Positions 18,133 to 30,794 are shown, counted from the first letter of the stretch. The stretch is 64,000 bases of DNA from Bacillus stratosphericus (GCF_020524495.1 NZ_JAIVLB010000009.1:37744-101743), one strand, 5' to 3'. The notes: generated by a model not told the origin, from the sequence alone. Translations and numbers: made by a program.

Positions 18133-19020
18133 CTATTTTCGGCTTCTCTTTTCAATGTCCCGGTGAGTGACATGTGTGTAGTAATCGTTTTTAAAATACT
18201 CCGCTAAATAATTGGCTAGCGTCACTGATCGATGCTGGCCGCCCGTACAGCCAATGGCAATGACAAGCTGACTTTTTCCTTCTCGTTTATAGGATGGAAG
18301 CATAAAGCTGAGAAGATCAATTAATTTCTCCGTGAATTTTTGCGTTTCACTCCACTTCATTACATAGGAGCGCACTTCTTCATCATTTCCAGTCTGTGGA
18401 CGCATGCTCTCAATATAGTAAGGATTCGGTAAGAATCTCACGTCAAAAACAAGATCAGCATCAATTGGCAAACCGTATTTAAAGCCAAATGACATCACGT
18501 TCACTGTAAACACTTGCCCTTGATTGGTCGCAAAGTGTGTGACAATCTTTTCTCGAAGCTGTTTTGGCTTCAGGTCCGATGTATCAAAAATCATTTGAGA
18601 TCGGCCTTTCAACTCCTCTAACAGCTCACGCTCCATTGCAATCCCTTCGAGCGGGAGACCTGTTGTCGCAAGGGGATGCGAACGTCTCGTTTCTTTGTAT
18701 CTTGAGACAAGCACCTTATCGTTTGAATCTAAAAATAGAATCCTTGGTGTGATCCAGCCGATATCACTCATTTCATCTAAGGCAGCAATTAAGCTATCAA
18801 AGAATTCGCGTCCGCGCAAATCCATCACAAGGGCAACCTTGCTCATCTTTGAATTTGATTCCTTCATGAGCTCCAGAAACTTCGGTAAAAGTGATGGTGG
18901 TAAGTTATCCACACAGAAATAGCCTAAGTCTTCAAAGCTTTGAATGGCAACGGTTTTCCCCGCACCTGACATCCCTGTAATAATCACAAGCTGAATATCA
19001 TCTTGTTTGTACGTATTCAT
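18133..19020 (-). CDS. rapZ: RapZ/YvcJ nucleotide-binding protein
   Basis: A 295-residue P-loop protein. Walker A is [14 protein letters not shown] near residue 15, and it has [11 protein letters not shown] and a C-terminal domain with CTGGQHRSV near residue 258. It hydrolyses ATP and GTP; in E. coli the homologue is an RNA adaptor for GlmZ. In B. subtilis YvcJ affects competence, and no GlmZ exists. Directly abuts glmR. The RNA-adaptor role is uncertain in Bacillus. Confidence 0.93.
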   Translation of the reverse strand: MNTYKQDDIQLVIITGMSGAGKTVAIQSFEDLGYFCVDNLPPSLLPKFLELMKESNSKMSKVALVMDLRGREFFDSLIAALDEMSDIGWITPRILFLDSNDKVLVSRYKETRRSHPLATTGLPLEGIAMERELLEELKGRSQMIFDTSDLKPKQLREKIVTHFATNQGQVFTVNVMSFGFKYGLPIDADLVFDVRFLPNPYYIESMRPQTGNDEEVRSYVMKWSETQKFTEKLIDLLSFMLPSYKREGKSQLVIAIGCTGGQHRSVTLANYLAEYFKNDYYTHVTHRDIEKRSRK

Positions 19021-19059
19021 GCCTGCTCCCTCTCCTTCTTTATGAAAACGGTTGATTTA

Positions 19060-19524
19060 TTAGTCTCCTTGAGGATCTAACCGATAAGAAATCAGCTCAA
19101 AATCTGGTGTATACGTAAAAGTGCCGTGGAGAAGTCCTTTCCCTTTTAGCATGAAATCAAGAATATGGGAATCTCCAGGAGCAATTGGCAAACTAGGCAC
19201 ATCCTTTACGTCATGCCATTTTAAAATGCCTTCCTCCGACTCTGACACGTTTTTCCCCGTAAAGGAATCTGCCATAAAGGTGAACATCATCCACTCTTGG
19301 ATGATTTGATCCCCTTCTTTTATGATAAAAGTAAAAACACCTTTTAGCTGCGGATTTAAAAGATAAATGCCTGTTTCTTCTCTATACTCTCGAATGACTG
19401 AATCCTTAACCGATTCCCCGCTTTCCATTTTTCCACCAGGTGCTACCCACCAGCCGCGTCTTGGCTTTTGTAGCAAGAGAACTTGATCTTCGTGATGCAG
19501 CACACAATTGGTTACTCGTTGCAT
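19060..19524 (-). CDS. yvcI: Nudix hydrolase YvcI
   Basis: A 154-residue Nudix protein. The Nudix box is GKMESGESVKDS followed by REYREETGI (residues ~34-56), matching GX5EX7REUXEEXGU. It resembles MutT/8-oxo-dGTP-type hydrolases; the substrate is unknown. First gene of the cluster, preceded by a SigA promoter. Confidence 0.88.
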   Translation of the reverse strand: MQRVTNCVLHHEDQVLLLQKPRRGWWVAPGGKMESGESVKDSVIREYREETGIYLLNPQLKGVFTFIIKEGDQIIQEWMMFTFMADSFTGKNVSESEEGILKWHDVKDVPSLPIAPGDSHILDFMLKGKGLLHGTFTYTPDFELISYRLDPQGD

Positions 19525-19557
19525 CAGCTGTCACCTACTCTTTTATGTCTTTTTCTT

Positions 19558-19586
19558 ATTATACAGGTTCATACTAACTCCCACAA
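19558..19586 (-). promoter_or_regulatory. SigA promoter of the yvcI-crh cluster
   Basis: On the minus strand TTGTGG (19581-19586) and TATAAT (19558-19563) are 17 bases apart and lie about 35 bases before yvcI. The rest of the 19525-19880 gap holds the trxB terminator and no gene that I can see. Confidence 0.65.
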
Positions 19587-19728
19587 TGAACATGCCCGTT
19601 GTTCACTGAAAACGGACAGGGTTTCATCTGAATCATGTGACGTCCCGTTTCTCTATTCTTTAATTTTACAACATCTAACGGTTTACCATGCATCATTTGT
19701 GAACATCTCGTGAATTTCTGATTTTAAG

Positions 19729-19758
19729 CAAAAAAAGGCACGGATTCACATCCGTGCC
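19729..19758 (-). terminator. trxB terminator
   Basis: On the minus strand GGCACGGAT and ATCCGTGCC form a perfect 9-pair stem with a four-base loop, followed by TTTTTTTGC. It lies about 120 bases after the trxB stop. Confidence 0.88.
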
Positions 19759-19880
19759 ACACATGTATTCCTTATAAAAGGGGGTCAATTACTAGTTATA
19801 TCATAACGGATAATTGTTTCACCCGTGTTACATTCCAGTTAAAAGCCCGTGACGCTATATTAAGGATTTAAGACATCTGT

Positions 19881-20867
<987 letters not shown>

Positions 20868-21003
20868 TTATTAGAATGCCCTTGGGTGATGCTTCCATTC
20901 ATAACAGAGAGCATCAATTCCATTCATAGCTTTTATTCCTTACCCATATCCTATTAAATCTGCGGATAATAAGCGAATCATTTGCTCATATCTTCAAAAA
21001 AAG

Positions 21004-21036
21004 AAAAAGCTCCCTTAAACTGCTGTTTAAGGAAGC
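21004..21036 (-). terminator. cwlO terminator
   Basis: On the minus strand GCTTCCTTAAAC and GTTTAAGGGAGC form a 12-pair stem with an AGCA loop, followed by TTTTTCTT. Confidence 0.88.
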
Positions 21037-21062
21037 CTGTTTACGTATATAAAAAGTAGTGA

Positions 21063-22448
21063 CTATTCGACGACTCTTCTAACAACGCCTTTGAATGCTT
21101 TTTTCCAGTATACATTACTCATAGAGTCAACTGAAACACCGCGAGAGCTGTTATCGTTCAAGAATGTACCATTTCCTAAGTAAATCCCTACATGTCCATT
21201 TACTTTATACGTATCAAAGAACACAAGGTCTCCGCGCTTCATGTCAGATGCACTTACAGCTCTTCCTTTACCTACAAGCATATCTGTTGATGTACCGCCA
21301 ACTGGTCCAAGGTTGATACCTGCTGATGCGAATGCCCAGCGAACGAATGAAGAACAGTCAAAAAGACGTGCGTCAATATCGGCTTGTGATCTGCCGCCGC
21401 CCCATTTATATGGAGATTTTCCAACAATGCTAGAACCTGTGCTGATCGCACCTTCGATTCCGCCTACGTTACTGCTGACAGGTGATCCACCGCCAGAAGA
21501 TGGCTTCTGTCTTGGTGAACTGCTGTTGTTGTGATTAGATGATCCACTGTTATTTGAAGACGAACCGCTATCGTTATTTGAGATGTTGTCTTCCGTTTGA
21601 ACACTTGCTTGACGCTGCTGTTTTTGTACTTCTTTTGCTTTTGAAGCCGGTTCTTTTGCTTTTCGAGCCGGTTCTTTTGCTTCTTTTTCAGCTTGTTTTT
21701 GTGAAGCAATTGTTGCGTCCTTTTCAGATGCAATGCTATCAGACTGACTGTTTAACTCGCTGATTTCAGAAGTAGCAGTTCCTTTTTGCTTTTTCACTTG
21801 CTTGAATAGCTTGTCTTTTTCATCAAGCTGTTTATTCAAGTCCGTTTGAAGTGTTTCAAGCTTGGAAAGCGTCTTTTGAACATTTTCAAGTTTTGTGTTT
21901 AATTCGTTTTCAGACTTTTGAAGCTCAGCTTTGTCTCTTTCTTGCTCTTTAATGATTTCGCTGTCTGCATTGATTAGTGTAGATACTGCACCTGCACGGC
22001 TAATGAAATCACTAAAGCTTTTTGCTCCTAGTAATACATCTATGTATTTTGTAGAACCGCCGTTTTCCTGAAGCGCACGTACACGATTTTTCAAGAATTC
22101 GTTTCTTTCTTCAATACGTTTTTCTGTATCAGCAATTTCCTTTTTTAGTGCTTTGATTTCTTTTTTTGTTTTTTCATTTTCTTTTTGTTTTTCTTCGATT
22201 TGATCACTTGTTTTTAAGGCTTTCTCATCAATTTCCTTTAGTTTTAGTGCAAGCGCCTCTTGTTTTGCTTCAAGCTTTGAAAGCTCTTCTTTTTTCTTTT
22301 GAAGGTTGGTGTTGACCTCAAATCGCTTGCTATCTAGTTCTTGTTTCTTTTGTTCAAAGTCTTGTGCATTTGCTTCATGAGTAAGTGGAATAAATAAACC
22401 GCTCGCTCCGATCACCGAAGCTAAACCGAAAGTAATAAACTTTTTCAC
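21063..22448 (-). CDS. cwlO: Secreted D,L-endopeptidase CwlO (coiled coil + NlpC/P60)
   Basis: A protein of 461 residues with a signal peptide ([18 protein letters not shown], cut after HEANA). A long coiled coil of the PcsB type (residues ~30-250) is followed by a Ser/Asn/Gly-rich linker and a C-terminal NlpC/P60 domain. The catalytic Cys is in [11 protein letters not shown] and the His in [10 protein letters not shown]. CwlO cuts the D-Glu/mDAP bond during elongation and is switched on by FtsEX through the coiled coil; ftsE and ftsX are at 61.5-63 kb. Start GTG at 22448 has an AAAGGAGG site. Transcribed alone. Confidence 0.93.
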   Translation of the reverse strand: MKKFITFGLASVIGASGLFIPLTHEANAQDFEQKKQELDSKRFEVNTNLQKKKEELSKLEAKQEALALKLKEIDEKALKTSDQIEEKQKENEKTKKEIKALKKEIADTEKRIEERNEFLKNRVRALQENGGSTKYIDVLLGAKSFSDFISRAGAVSTLINADSEIIKEQERDKAELQKSENELNTKLENVQKTLSKLETLQTDLNKQLDEKDKLFKQVKKQKGTATSEISELNSQSDSIASEKDATIASQKQAEKEAKEPARKAKEPASKAKEVQKQQRQASVQTEDNISNNDSGSSSNNSGSSNHNNSSSPRQKPSSGGGSPVSSNVGGIEGAISTGSSIVGKSPYKWGGGRSQADIDARLFDCSSFVRWAFASAGINLGPVGGTSTDMLVGKGRAVSASDMKRGDLVFFDTYKVNGHVGIYLGNGTFLNDNSSRGVSVDSMSNVYWKKAFKGVVRRVVE

Positions 22449-22641
22449 GAATGGTTCCTCCTTTGACAATTTCCCAAGCGACATTAGAAAGCAGCAAATT
22501 CTCTGCTACTATCTGTGATCTCTATGATCTTTCTTCCTGATTTAATAGTCAGATGTTGATCAGATGGTTTCTATCACCTAGTGTTTCATTATGTTTAGTA
22601 AAATATCTAAATATATGTCTTTGTTTTAATCCACGAGTTTC

Positions 22642-22686
22642 ATTATACATGACACATCGACAAAATGAGCTAATATTTTTATTACA
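22642..22686 (-). promoter_or_regulatory. cwlO promoter with WalR-like box and long leader
   Basis: On the minus strand TATAAT is at 22642-22647 with a poor -35 (GCTCAT). Ending next to that -35 is TGTAAT-N5-TATTAG (22670-22686), one mismatch from the WalR direct repeat. An activator site replacing a weak -35 fits WalR control, which is established for cwlO in B. subtilis. The implied leader is about 190 bases; a similarly long, unstable leader is known there. Confidence 0.55.
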
Positions 22687-22758
22687 TTTATGTTTCAAAT
22701 ACATGTCGTCTTTGTCATACTTCGGCAAATCCTTGCAAATCCCATCTTTTTGTCCAAG

Positions 22759-22785
22759 AAAAAAGCATGACCTTTTCGGCCATGC
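22759..22785 (-). terminator. yvcD terminator
   Basis: On the minus strand GCATGGCC and GGTCATGC pair around GAAAA (one G-T pair), followed by TTTTTTCTT, about 25 bases after the yvcD stop. Confidence 0.8.
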
Positions 22786-22808
22786 TACATCTGAATCTAT
22801 TTACCTAT

Positions 22809-24269
22809 TTAATCGATGAACGTACAAATGACATTCTCATATTTAGACAGCGTCTGAACGCTGATCTGAAAAGAGGCTGCCACTTCTTTTTTTGTGACAT
22901 TTGATTCTTCTTGTTCATTCATCCATAGATAATAAGAAGCTGCTGCCCATGCAGGAGCATTTCTCTTGTCTATGCCTGAAGCGCGTGCCTGCTGAATGAT
23001 ATGGAATAACCAAAAATATGGCATGTGGCTATCGGGCTGCACGGCTTCTTCCAAAGCGGAAGCCGCCTGTTTTGCGAATACTGCATCTTCTGAAAATGAC
23101 CGTTCTTCCATTTGACCTTCATATAGAAGCAGCTCAATGAATTGCTGTTCAAAGGCTGTTTTTGCTGCGCGTGCATCAAGGACAGATTGTAGTACGTCAC
23201 GTTCACCCTTTTGTTTGCTGAAATAGTATGCAGTGAGCCGTTCCTCAATTGAGACCATTGGCTCAGATTCCTCTGGTTTGTCCTGCCACGGCTTGATCTC
23301 ATCTGCATCTATATCTTCCTCTACCATCTTATCCCAAACGGTTTGTGCCAACGTTTTGTGGCCCGTCTGATAGGCTGCACTTGCAAGCCAGTATAAAAAC
23401 GTACTATCTCCCTGGAAGCCTGTTTTATACAAAGAATAGAGCCATTTAAAGGCCCATTCAAACTCTCCAACTAGGGCAAATGTCGCACCAAGCTTATAAC
23501 GCTGTTCACTTAATATTGGATACACGTGCATTAATTGCTTCGCTAACACTTCGACCTTCTCTTCTTCTTTTTCATAATAAAAGAAGACAAGCTGGTTACA
23601 AAGGGCATGCAGATTACCGGGATTTTCATGAAGGACCCGGTTCAACATCTCTTTCGCCTGATGGATTTGACCAGAATAAAAATAGGCCAAAGCGAGATTA
23701 TTATACGCTGACCAAAATTCTGGATACTCAACAATCATCTGTTCAAGCGTGCCAATGGCTTCATCAAGCCTGCCGCTTTCTAACAAATGGTTGGCTTGAT
23801 CTTGCTTTACAATCAGGTCATCCTGATCATAAGGAAAATCTTCGTCCTCTTCATCACTCATATCGAGCAAATCGAGCAGCTCATCATTTTCATTCACAAA
23901 TTCTCCATCCTCTTCCAAAGCTGCATAGGCAGTGGCTGACTTATATGCCTCTTGGAACAGTCCGAGATTTGCATAATTATTGGCTTTAAAATAGTGACAC
24001 TCTGACATGTTCTCATCCACATGTTCAAGGATGAAATCAAGCAGTTCATTTGATTGTTGATAATGACCCATTTCAGTATAAATAATGGCAAGCTGTGAAA
24101 GCATTTCTACATTTTCAGGTTCAAGTACAATGGCCCGCTGTATCAGCTTACTCGCCCTTGGGAAATTTCTCTCTCTATATGCTTTTAGACCTTTATGAAA
24201 AAAGTAATGCCCATCTTGGAATAGCTGGACGACTTGTGTGTGATTATTTTGAGAAGTGTATTTACTCAC
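22809..24269 (-). CDS. yvcD: TPR-repeat protein YvcD
   Basis: A cytoplasmic protein of 486 residues made of tetratricopeptide repeats. Clear units include FPRASKLIQRAIVLEPEN, DEAIGTLEQMIVEYPEFW and QAKEMLNRVLHENPGN. An acidic patch (MSDEEDEDF) lies near residue 140. The C-terminus (KKEVAASFQISVQTLSKYE) looks like a short helix-turn-helix. I chose the GTG at 24269 because GGAGG lies six bases before it. It follows hisI, as in B. subtilis. Function unknown; TPR suggests a protein-binding role. Confidence 0.85.
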   Translation of the reverse strand: MSKYTSQNNHTQVVQLFQDGHYFFHKGLKAYRERNFPRASKLIQRAIVLEPENVEMLSQLAIIYTEMGHYQQSNELLDFILEHVDENMSECHYFKANNYANLGLFQEAYKSATAYAALEEDGEFVNENDELLDLLDMSDEEDEDFPYDQDDLIVKQDQANHLLESGRLDEAIGTLEQMIVEYPEFWSAYNNLALAYFYSGQIHQAKEMLNRVLHENPGNLHALCNQLVFFYYEKEEEKVEVLAKQLMHVYPILSEQRYKLGATFALVGEFEWAFKWLYSLYKTGFQGDSTFLYWLASAAYQTGHKTLAQTVWDKMVEEDIDADEIKPWQDKPEESEPMVSIEERLTAYYFSKQKGERDVLQSVLDARAAKTAFEQQFIELLLYEGQMEERSFSEDAVFAKQAASALEEAVQPDSHMPYFWLFHIIQQARASGIDKRNAPAWAAASYYLWMNEQEESNVTKKEVAASFQISVQTLSKYENVICTFID

Positions 24270-24361
24270 CGATACCCTCCATTTCGAACAGTGTACCGTG
24301 TGTAGTATAACATACTTCACCAGTCTTCACATAGAACAAAAGAAAAGGAAGGATTTGTTTT

Positions 24362-24988
24362 TCATTCACCTTGATGACGCCTTTTCAATACCTTTAACAC
24401 TTCATCAAGCGGCAATTGCTGTTCACGTAATAACACAAGAAGGTGATACAGGAGATCGGCTGTTTCCCATTTCAATTCTTCCTGATCACGATTCTTCCCT
24501 GCAATAATGACCTCCGAAGCTTCTTCTCCCACCTTTTTCAGGATTTTATCAACCCCTTTTTCAAAAAGATAGGTTGTATAAGCCCCTTCATCCATTTCTG
24601 CCTGACGCTTTGCAATGACCTGTTCAAGTTCATTTAAAATAGCAAAACGATGGTTTTCGCTTTGATCCTTCACGCCTTCTTCTGAAAAACAGCTATAGCT
24701 TCCAGTATGGCATGCTGGACCACTAGGTGTCACGAGTAGAAGCAAAGCGTCCTTGTCGCAGTCGTAGCGAATGGATGTCACTTGCTGGGTATGTCCAGAT
24801 GTTGCCCCCTTGTGCCAAAGCTCGTTTCTCGAACGGCTAAAAAACCAAGTCTCTCCTGTTTCCAATGTTTTTTCATAGGATGCTTGATTCATATACGCAA
24901 GCGTTAGTACTTCCTTACTCTGAGCATCCTGTACAATCGCAGGAATCAGGCCTGCCTCATTAAAGGTCAATTCGTTTGCCTGTTTCAT
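24362..24988 (-). CDS. hisI: HisIE: PR-AMP cyclohydrolase / PR-ATP pyrophosphatase
   Basis: A 208-residue fused enzyme for steps 2 and 3 of histidine synthesis. The N-terminal cyclohydrolase (residues 1-110) shows its metal site in [11 protein letters not shown] and [11 protein letters not shown]. The C-terminal MazG-like pyrophosphatase (120-208) shows [13 protein letters not shown] and [12 protein letters not shown]. Last gene of the his operon, overlapping hisF by 4 bases (ATGA). Although fused, it works on the product of HisG and feeds HisA. Confidence 0.96.
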   Translation of the reverse strand: MKQANELTFNEAGLIPAIVQDAQSKEVLTLAYMNQASYEKTLETGETWFFSRSRNELWHKGATSGHTQQVTSIRYDCDKDALLLLVTPSGPACHTGSYSCFSEEGVKDQSENHRFAILNELEQVIAKRQAEMDEGAYTTYLFEKGVDKILKKVGEEASEVIIAGKNRDQEELKWETADLLYHLLVLLREQQLPLDEVLKVLKRRHQGE

Positions 24989-25743
24989 CTTACCTTCACC
25001 CCGTGTTCTCTCAAGTATGTCTTCACCTCTTGAATGGAAGTTTCTTTATAATGGAAAATGGAGGCTGCTAATGCGGCATCAGCTTCTCCCTTGGTAAAGG
25101 CCTCAAGTATGTGCTGCGCATTGCCTGCACCACCAGAGGCAATGACTGGTACTGTCACTGTTTCTGACACAAGCTTCGTCAGACGATGGTCAAAGCCTGT
25201 TTTCTCACCATCGGCATCCATGCTTGTCAGCAGGATCTCCCCTGCTCCTCTCAGCACCGCTTCTTTCGCCCAGTCGCTCACTTCTATCTCTGTTTGACGG
25301 CGTCCTCCGTGTGTATAGACCATGTATGCTTTTTTCTCTTCATTGTATTTCGCATCTATAGCGACAACAATGCATTGAGAACCAAAAAAATCGGCTCCTT
25401 CTGAAATCAGCTCTGGCCTTAAAACAGCCGCCGTGTTCACAGATACCTTATCTGCACCCACTCTTAATATACGCTTCATGTCATCAAGATCGTTAATCCC
25501 GCCACCTACCGTAAATGGTATGGCAAGAGTGGACGCAACTTGTTTGACCACATCCACCATTGTTTTCCGTCCTTCATGGGAGGCTGATATGTCGAGAAAG
25601 ACGAGTTCATCCGCACCTTCTTCATCATAGATATGCGCTAATTCTACCGGATCACCAGCATCCTTTAAGCCCAAGAATTTCACACCTTTGACAACACGCC
25701 CTTCCTTCACATCGAGACACGGGATGATTCGTTTTGTCATCAT
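24985..25743 (-). CDS. hisF: Imidazole glycerol phosphate synthase cyclase subunit HisF
   Basis: A 252-residue TIM barrel. Catalytic aspartates are visible in [14 protein letters not shown] (near residue 11) and VVAIDAKYN (near residue 130). It takes ammonia from HisH through the barrel and makes IGP and AICAR. Overlaps hisA and hisI by 4 bases each, consistent with tightly coupled expression. Confidence 0.97.
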   Translation of the reverse strand: MMTKRIIPCLDVKEGRVVKGVKFLGLKDAGDPVELAHIYDEEGADELVFLDISASHEGRKTMVDVVKQVASTLAIPFTVGGGINDLDDMKRILRVGADKVSVNTAAVLRPELISEGADFFGSQCIVVAIDAKYNEEKKAYMVYTHGGRRQTEIEVSDWAKEAVLRGAGEILLTSMDADGEKTGFDHRLTKLVSETVTVPVIASGGAGNAQHILEAFTKGEADAALAASIFHYKETSIQEVKTYLREHGVKVR

Positions 25744-26477
25744 ATGGTGTTCCGCCCCTCAAACGCTTCCGCTAAAGTAAATTGCTTTGTGTACAGCGCT
25801 TTGCCAATGATCGCTCCAGAAACCCCTACATGTTTTTGCGCTGACAGTTTTTGAATATCAGCTAAGGCGCTGACACCCCCTGAAGTGATGACTTGTTTGC
25901 CGGTCGCTTCTGCTAATCGGACCGTACTATCCACATTGGGACCTGAGAGCATGCCATCCATTTGAATATCAGTGAAAATAAAGACCTCTGCACCTTCCTT
26001 TGCCAATTCCTTGCCGAGTTCCTCAGCCTTTACTTTGGACGTTTCAAGCCAGCCTTCTGTCGATACAAAGCCATTTCGTGCATCAATTCCAATCGCTATT
26101 TTCTCATGATATTGTGCCAGCATTTTTTTCACAAAGGCTGGGTTAGATACAGCAGAGCTGCCAAGGATGACTCTAGATACGCCATTGTTTAAATAAAATT
26201 CAACGTCTTCCTCTGTCCGAATGCCGCCACCGATTTGTACATTTACATCTAGGGATGAAGCAATCGCCAGCACATGCTCGTGATTCACGCGTTTTCCAGC
26301 TTTTGCGCCATCTAAATCAACGAGATGAATCCACTTTGCTCCTTCCTTTGCAAACCGCACGGCCATGTCTAGCGGCGAATCTCCATAAATAGTTTCTTGA
26401 TCATAATCTCCTTGCACAAGGCGTACACATTTGCCATTTCTCATATCAATCGCTGGATATAATATAAATTCACTCAT
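25740..26477 (-). CDS. hisA: ProFAR isomerase HisA
   Basis: A 245-residue TIM barrel paralogous to HisF. The acid/base aspartates are in [14 protein letters not shown] (near residue 8) and [14 protein letters not shown] (near residue 130). It performs the Amadori isomerisation of ProFAR to PRFAR. Four-base overlaps with hisH and hisF. Confidence 0.97.
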   Translation of the reverse strand: MSEFILYPAIDMRNGKCVRLVQGDYDQETIYGDSPLDMAVRFAKEGAKWIHLVDLDGAKAGKRVNHEHVLAIASSLDVNVQIGGGIRTEEDVEFYLNNGVSRVILGSSAVSNPAFVKKMLAQYHEKIAIGIDARNGFVSTEGWLETSKVKAEELGKELAKEGAEVFIFTDIQMDGMLSGPNVDSTVRLAEATGKQVITSGGVSALADIQKLSAQKHVGVSGAIIGKALYTKQFTLAEAFEGRNTI

Positions 26478-27112
26478 TTGTTCACCCTCTGTTCGTTTGA
26501 TAATTGAATAAACTGTTTGAGCAGTGCCATTCCCGTTGTACTGCTTTTTTCAGGGTGAAACTGTGCCCCAAGCACATTTCCGTTCCCGACAACTGCTGGT
26601 ACTTGTACGCCATAGGTAGCACTTGCTAATTGCTCTTGTGGATTCATGTCACTCACATAATAAGAGTGAACAAAGTAAGCAAACCCTTCCGGCACACCGT
26701 CAAATAATGGGGACGACTGGTGAAATGTAAGCTCGTTCCAGCCCATATGAGGCACTTTCAGCCTTTGTCCGTCCTGATCACGATCCTTTAAAAGAACGAC
26801 ACGACCTTGTAACAGGCCCAATCCTTTTGTTATCCCTGCCTCTTCACTTTCTTCAAATAAAAGCTGCATCCCAAGGCAAATGCCAAATAACAGCTTTCCA
26901 TCCTGAACGACTTGGTGGATAAACGCCTCAAGTCTTGACTGTCTTAACAGCTGCATCCCATCACGAAATGAACCTACACCCGGTAAAATATAAGCATCTG
27001 CCTTTTTGAGCTCCTCCACTTCAGAGGACACGATATAAGGGGTGCCTGCACGTTCCAGTGCTTTTGATACACTAAACAAATTTCCCATTCCGTAATCAAT
27101 GACTCCGATCAT
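26474..27112 (-). CDS. hisH: Imidazole glycerol phosphate synthase glutaminase subunit HisH
   Basis: A 212-residue class I glutamine amidotransferase. The nucleophile Cys is in [13 protein letters not shown] and the His/Glu pair in [10 protein letters not shown]. It supplies ammonia to HisF. Its start overlaps the hisB stop by one base (TAATG). Confidence 0.97.
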   Translation of the reverse strand: MIGVIDYGMGNLFSVSKALERAGTPYIVSSEVEELKKADAYILPGVGSFRDGMQLLRQSRLEAFIHQVVQDGKLLFGICLGMQLLFEESEEAGITKGLGLLQGRVVLLKDRDQDGQRLKVPHMGWNELTFHQSSPLFDGVPEGFAYFVHSYYVSDMNPQEQLASATYGVQVPAVVGNGNVLGAQFHPEKSSTTGMALLKQFIQLSNEQRVNK

Positions 27113-27696
27113 TAGAGCATCCCCTTTGTAGACGGAATCCCTTTCACACGTGGATCAATGGTTGTTGCTTCGTCTAGGGCACGTGCCATTGCTTTAAAAA
27201 TTGCTTCAATTATATGGTGAGTATTGGTTCCGTAGTGAACGATCACATGAAGGTTCATACGTGCTTCAAGGGCAAATTTCCAAAGAAACTCATGAATGAG
27301 CTCTGTATCAAAGGTGCCGACCTTTTGACTTGGGAGTGCCGCTCTCATTTCCAAATGAGGACGATTGCTTAAGTCGACCACCACCTGGGCCAACGTTTCA
27401 TCCATTGGAACAAAGCTAGATCCGTACCGCTTAATTCCTTTTTTATCACCAAGCGCTTCCTTAAACATTTGGCCAAGTACGATGCCGATATCTTCTGTTG
27501 TGTGGTGATCATCGACATCTGTATCTCCTTTCGCATCTAAGGTCAAATTAAAGTGTCCGTGTTTCGTAAACAAATCAAGCATATGCGTCATAAAAGGGAC
27601 ATCAGTTTGAATATTGGCTTTTCCTTCTCCATCAATCTCTAGCGCTATCGAAATATTCGTTTCATTTGTTTGTCTCGCTGTTTCCGCCTGTCTCAT
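27112..27696 (-). CDS. hisB: Imidazoleglycerol-phosphate dehydratase HisB
   Basis: A 194-residue single-function enzyme; the phosphatase half found in E. coli is absent, so histidinol phosphatase must be encoded elsewhere. Manganese motifs are [12 protein letters not shown] near residue 65 and [16 protein letters not shown] near residue 160. Overlaps hisD by 4 bases. Confidence 0.97.
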   Translation of the reverse strand: MRQAETARQTNETNISIALEIDGEGKANIQTDVPFMTHMLDLFTKHGHFNLTLDAKGDTDVDDHHTTEDIGIVLGQMFKEALGDKKGIKRYGSSFVPMDETLAQVVVDLSNRPHLEMRAALPSQKVGTFDTELIHEFLWKFALEARMNLHVIVHYGTNTHHIIEAIFKAMARALDEATTIDPRVKGIPSTKGML

Positions 27697-28982
27697 TTTG
27701 ATTCCTCCCCCTTTCTCGCTTCAATCGACCTTGCATGCGCTTCAAGCCCTTCTAATCTTGCAAAAGCTGCAATGCTTTCCCTATGTGTATCAAAAGCTTC
27801 TTTGCTATATGAAATGATGCTCGTTTTCTTTTGGAAATCACTGACGCCCAGCGGACTAGAAAATCTAGCTGTTCCGTTTGTTGGCAGCACATGATTCGGT
27901 CCTGCGAAGTAATCTCCCACCGGCTCTGGACTATAACGTCCTAAGAAAATCGCCCCGGCATGCTTGATTTGACCAAGAAGTGATTCTGGATAAACCGTCA
28001 GTACTTCTAAGTGCTCTGGCGCTAACTGGTTCACGACATCTATTGCACGAGCCATTGATTCTGTCACGTAAATACGGCCATGATCTTGTATGGATTGTGC
28101 TGCGATTGATTTTCTTGGCAAAGTGTCCATCTGCGCTTGCACCTCGGCCTGGACTTTCTCAGCAAGCGCCTTGGACGGAGTGACTAATATACTCGAGGCT
28201 AATGCGTCATGTTCTGCCTGTGAAAGTAAATCTGACGCAACCTCATGGGCAAGTGCCGTTTCGTCTGCTAGGACAGCAATTTCACTTGGGCCAGCAATCA
28301 TATCAATGTCTACCTGACCAAATACTTCCCGCTTTGCAAGTGCCACATAAATGTTTCCTGGACCTGTGATTTTATCAACTGGCTGGATATTGTCAGTTCC
28401 ATATGTAAGTGCCGCAATCGCTTGCGCACCGCCCATTTTATACATTTTTGAAATACCTAGCTCCTTAGAGGCAACCAGTACAGCGTCAGACAGACGGCCA
28501 TCTGTCCCAGGTGGTGTCACAAGGACAATTCGTTCAACGCCAGCGACAAGTGCCGGAATCACATTCATTAAAACAGATGAAGGGTAGGCAGCTGTTCCGC
28601 CTGGGACATAAACACCGACCGCATCAAGCGGCGTCACTTTTTGTCCGAGCATCGATCCGTCCGGTTGGTGATAAAACCAAGAGGATGTCAGTTGACGCTC
28701 ATGGTATGTTTGAATATGACGTATAGCTGTTTGGATAACCTGGATCATCGCTGGGTCCAAGCGTTCGTAGGCCTTTGCGATTTCATCTTCTGTGACAAGC
28801 GGATCTTCAATGGACACACCATCAAATTGCTTCGTAAAAGACCGTACGGCCTCATCACCATTTTTTCTCACCTCTTGTATTATGCGCTGAACAACCTGAC
28901 GTTGCTCTTCAGTTCCTGTATCTAAAGAGCGCTTGAGTGAGAGATTATCTGTCTCACCTTCTTGTATGTAGATGACGTTCAT
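27693..28982 (-). CDS. hisD: Histidinol dehydrogenase HisD
   Basis: A 429-residue zinc enzyme that oxidises histidinol to histidine in two NAD-linked steps. Conserved segments include [40 protein letters not shown] and LLSQAEHD. Catalytic Glu/His are in the region APEHLEV. Four-base overlaps with hisG and hisB. Confidence 0.97.
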   Translation of the reverse strand: MNVIYIQEGETDNLSLKRSLDTGTEEQRQVVQRIIQEVRKNGDEAVRSFTKQFDGVSIEDPLVTEDEIAKAYERLDPAMIQVIQTAIRHIQTYHERQLTSSWFYHQPDGSMLGQKVTPLDAVGVYVPGGTAAYPSSVLMNVIPALVAGVERIVLVTPPGTDGRLSDAVLVASKELGISKMYKMGGAQAIAALTYGTDNIQPVDKITGPGNIYVALAKREVFGQVDIDMIAGPSEIAVLADETALAHEVASDLLSQAEHDALASSILVTPSKALAEKVQAEVQAQMDTLPRKSIAAQSIQDHGRIYVTESMARAIDVVNQLAPEHLEVLTVYPESLLGQIKHAGAIFLGRYSPEPVGDYFAGPNHVLPTNGTARFSSPLGVSDFQKKTSIISYSKEAFDTHRESIAAFARLEGLEAHARSIEARKGEESK

Positions 28983-29626
28983 GATGATTCCTCCCTTTCT
29001 CCTTCAATGATACTTGCAAGACGCTGGGCCATTTCATCGATCACCGTATCCTTCATCCGGTAGCTCACTGGATTGACAATAAAACGTGACGTAATGTCAC
29101 AAATATGCTCAGTTTCCACAAGTCCATTTTCCTTTAACGTTTGACCTGTGGAGACAATATCAACAATACGATCGGCAAGACCGATGAGCGGTGCCAATTC
29201 AATGGAGCCATTCAGCTTGATAATCTCTACCTGCTCACCTTGCTCTCTAAAATAGGACGAGGCTACATTTGGATACTTCGTTGCCACACGCGGCGCGACA
29301 CCCACCCAACTGGCTTCTGGTAATCCAGCTACAGCTAAATGACATTTGCTGATGTGTAAATCAAGTACTTCGTACACATCACGTGCTTCTTCGAGCATGA
29401 CATCCTTCCCTGCAATGCCCACATCCGCCACACCGTACTCTACATAGGTCGTCACATCCTTTGGCTTAGCTAAAATAAAGCGGAGGTTTTCTTCCGGTAC
29501 ATCAATAATTAATTTTCTTGAATCCTCGAATTCCTCCGGCAGATGATACCCCGCCTGTCTTAACAGCCCTGCTGCTTCCTCAAATATCCGGCCCTTTGGC
29601 ATTGCCATCGTCAACACTTTACCCAT
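28979..29626 (-). CDS. hisG: ATP phosphoribosyltransferase catalytic subunit HisG (short form)
   Basis: A 215-residue short-form HisG without the C-terminal regulatory domain; it needs HisZ, encoded directly upstream. It starts [18 protein letters not shown], the standard N-terminus, so the ATG at 29626 inside the end of hisZ is preferred to the in-frame upstream codon at 29647. It has the PRPP-site segment [16 protein letters not shown]. It catalyses the committed step of histidine synthesis, ATP plus PRPP, and is the usual feedback target. Confidence 0.97.
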   Translation of the reverse strand: MGKVLTMAMPKGRIFEEAAGLLRQAGYHLPEEFEDSRKLIIDVPEENLRFILAKPKDVTTYVEYGVADVGIAGKDVMLEEARDVYEVLDLHISKCHLAVAGLPEASWVGVAPRVATKYPNVASSYFREQGEQVEIIKLNGSIELAPLIGLADRIVDIVSTGQTLKENGLVETEHICDITSRFIVNPVSYRMKDTVIDEMAQRLASIIEGEREESS

Positions 29627-30794
29627 CTTGCTCTTCCTTTCTTGCACCGATAAAATAAGTCACTTGATCAAACGCTTTGGTCATCGCATCAATATTTTCA
29701 ATTCCCGCTAAGTCTTGCAGAACAATCTTTTTGCCTTTTGACCGCTCTTTTTTTGCAAAAGCAAATGCTTCTAGTCTTTGTTCTTTACTAAAAATCACTG
29801 CCTCCTGCGGCTTATTGATTTCTTTTGCATCTAATGCCTCCAAAAGGCGGTCTAATCGAAGACCGAACCCTGTAGCTGGTGCGGGTGCATCAAAATGAGA
29901 AAGCAATTGATCATATCTTCCTCCCCTCCCGATGAAAGACCCAACATGATCTGCAAATACTTCAAACAAAATCCCCGTGTAGTAGCTCATATGACTCACC
30001 ATGCTTAAATCTAAACGGATATATTCTGTACAGCCGTAATCTTGAAGTGTCTCCCAAAGTGCCTTTAACTCAGCGAGTACCTCTTTCCCCTCTTGTGAGA
30101 TCACAATGTCCTCTGCCTGCTGTGTAACTTCCTGGCCGCCGCGTAAATCCAAAAGCTGTAACAGCCTCATTTTATCGATAGATGAGAGCGGTAATTGCTT
30201 TACATGCTGTCTGTATCCTACATAATTCTTTTCATATAAAAATCTCCGCAGAACGTTCGCACGCTCTGTATTTCCTAGTACATCTAAAAACAACGTCTCT
30301 GCCAAAGCGACATGCCCGATCGCTATCTTGAAGAATTGGAGACCGGCATTTTTTAACGCAAACACGACAAGCGCGATGACTTCAGCGTCTGCACTAATCG
30401 AACCATCACCAATCAATTCAATCCCGACCTGTTCAAATTCTGATGGTCTCCCGCCTTCTCTTTCCTGCGCCCGAAACACATTGGCTGCATAACCAACCCG
30501 AAGTGGATACGCCTGCTCGTGAAGCTTTGAAGCCGCGACTCTCGCAATTGGCCCCGTCATATCAGGTCGAAGCACCAAGGTTTGACCGTTTTGATCAAGG
30601 AGCTTAAATAGCTGAATATCTGTAATCGCCGATTGAACACCGACTGTATCGTAAAATTCAAGCGTTGGCGTCTCCATCAAACGGTAACCCCAACCATTCA
30701 TAACCTTTGTTAATGAATGTCTCACTTTTTTCTTTGTCTCATACAGGCCTGGTAATGAATCCCGCATACCATATGGTTTCTCAAACATCAACAT
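29619..30794 (-). CDS. hisZ: HisZ, regulatory subunit of ATP phosphoribosyltransferase
   Basis: A 391-residue histidyl-tRNA-synthetase-like protein without aminoacylation activity. The class II core is seen in [28 protein letters not shown] and [12 protein letters not shown]. It lacks the full tRNA-binding C-terminus. It forms a hetero-octamer with HisG and senses histidine. I chose the ATG at 30794, preceded by GGAGGTGCGGGAG. First gene of hisZGDBHAFI. No T-box or leader peptide was seen upstream. Confidence 0.95.
   Translation of the reverse strand: MLMFEKPYGMRDSLPGLYETKKKVRHSLTKVMNGWGYRLMETPTLEFYDTVGVQSAITDIQLFKLLDQNGQTLVLRPDMTGPIARVAASKLHEQAYPLRVGYAANVFRAQEREGGRPSEFEQVGIELIGDGSISADAEVIALVVFALKNAGLQFFKIAIGHVALAETLFLDVLGNTERANVLRRFLYEKNYVGYRQHVKQLPLSSIDKMRLLQLLDLRGGQEVTQQAEDIVISQEGKEVLAELKALWETLQDYGCTEYIRLDLSMVSHMSYYTGILFEVFADHVGSFIGRGGRYDQLLSHFDAPAPATGFGLRLDRLLEALDAKEINKPQEAVIFSKEQRLEAFAFAKKERSKGKKIVLQDLAGIENIDAMTKAFDQVTYFIGARKEEQDG

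Noticed and set aside
20893..20930. Direct repeat TCCATTCATA upstream of trxB
   Set aside because: Only two 10-base copies and no link to a known regulator; likely chance.
21464..21763. Frames opposite or out of phase with the cwlO linker
   Set aside because: Low-complexity Lys/Gln/Leu frames caused by the repetitive coiled coil and Ser/Asn linker codons.
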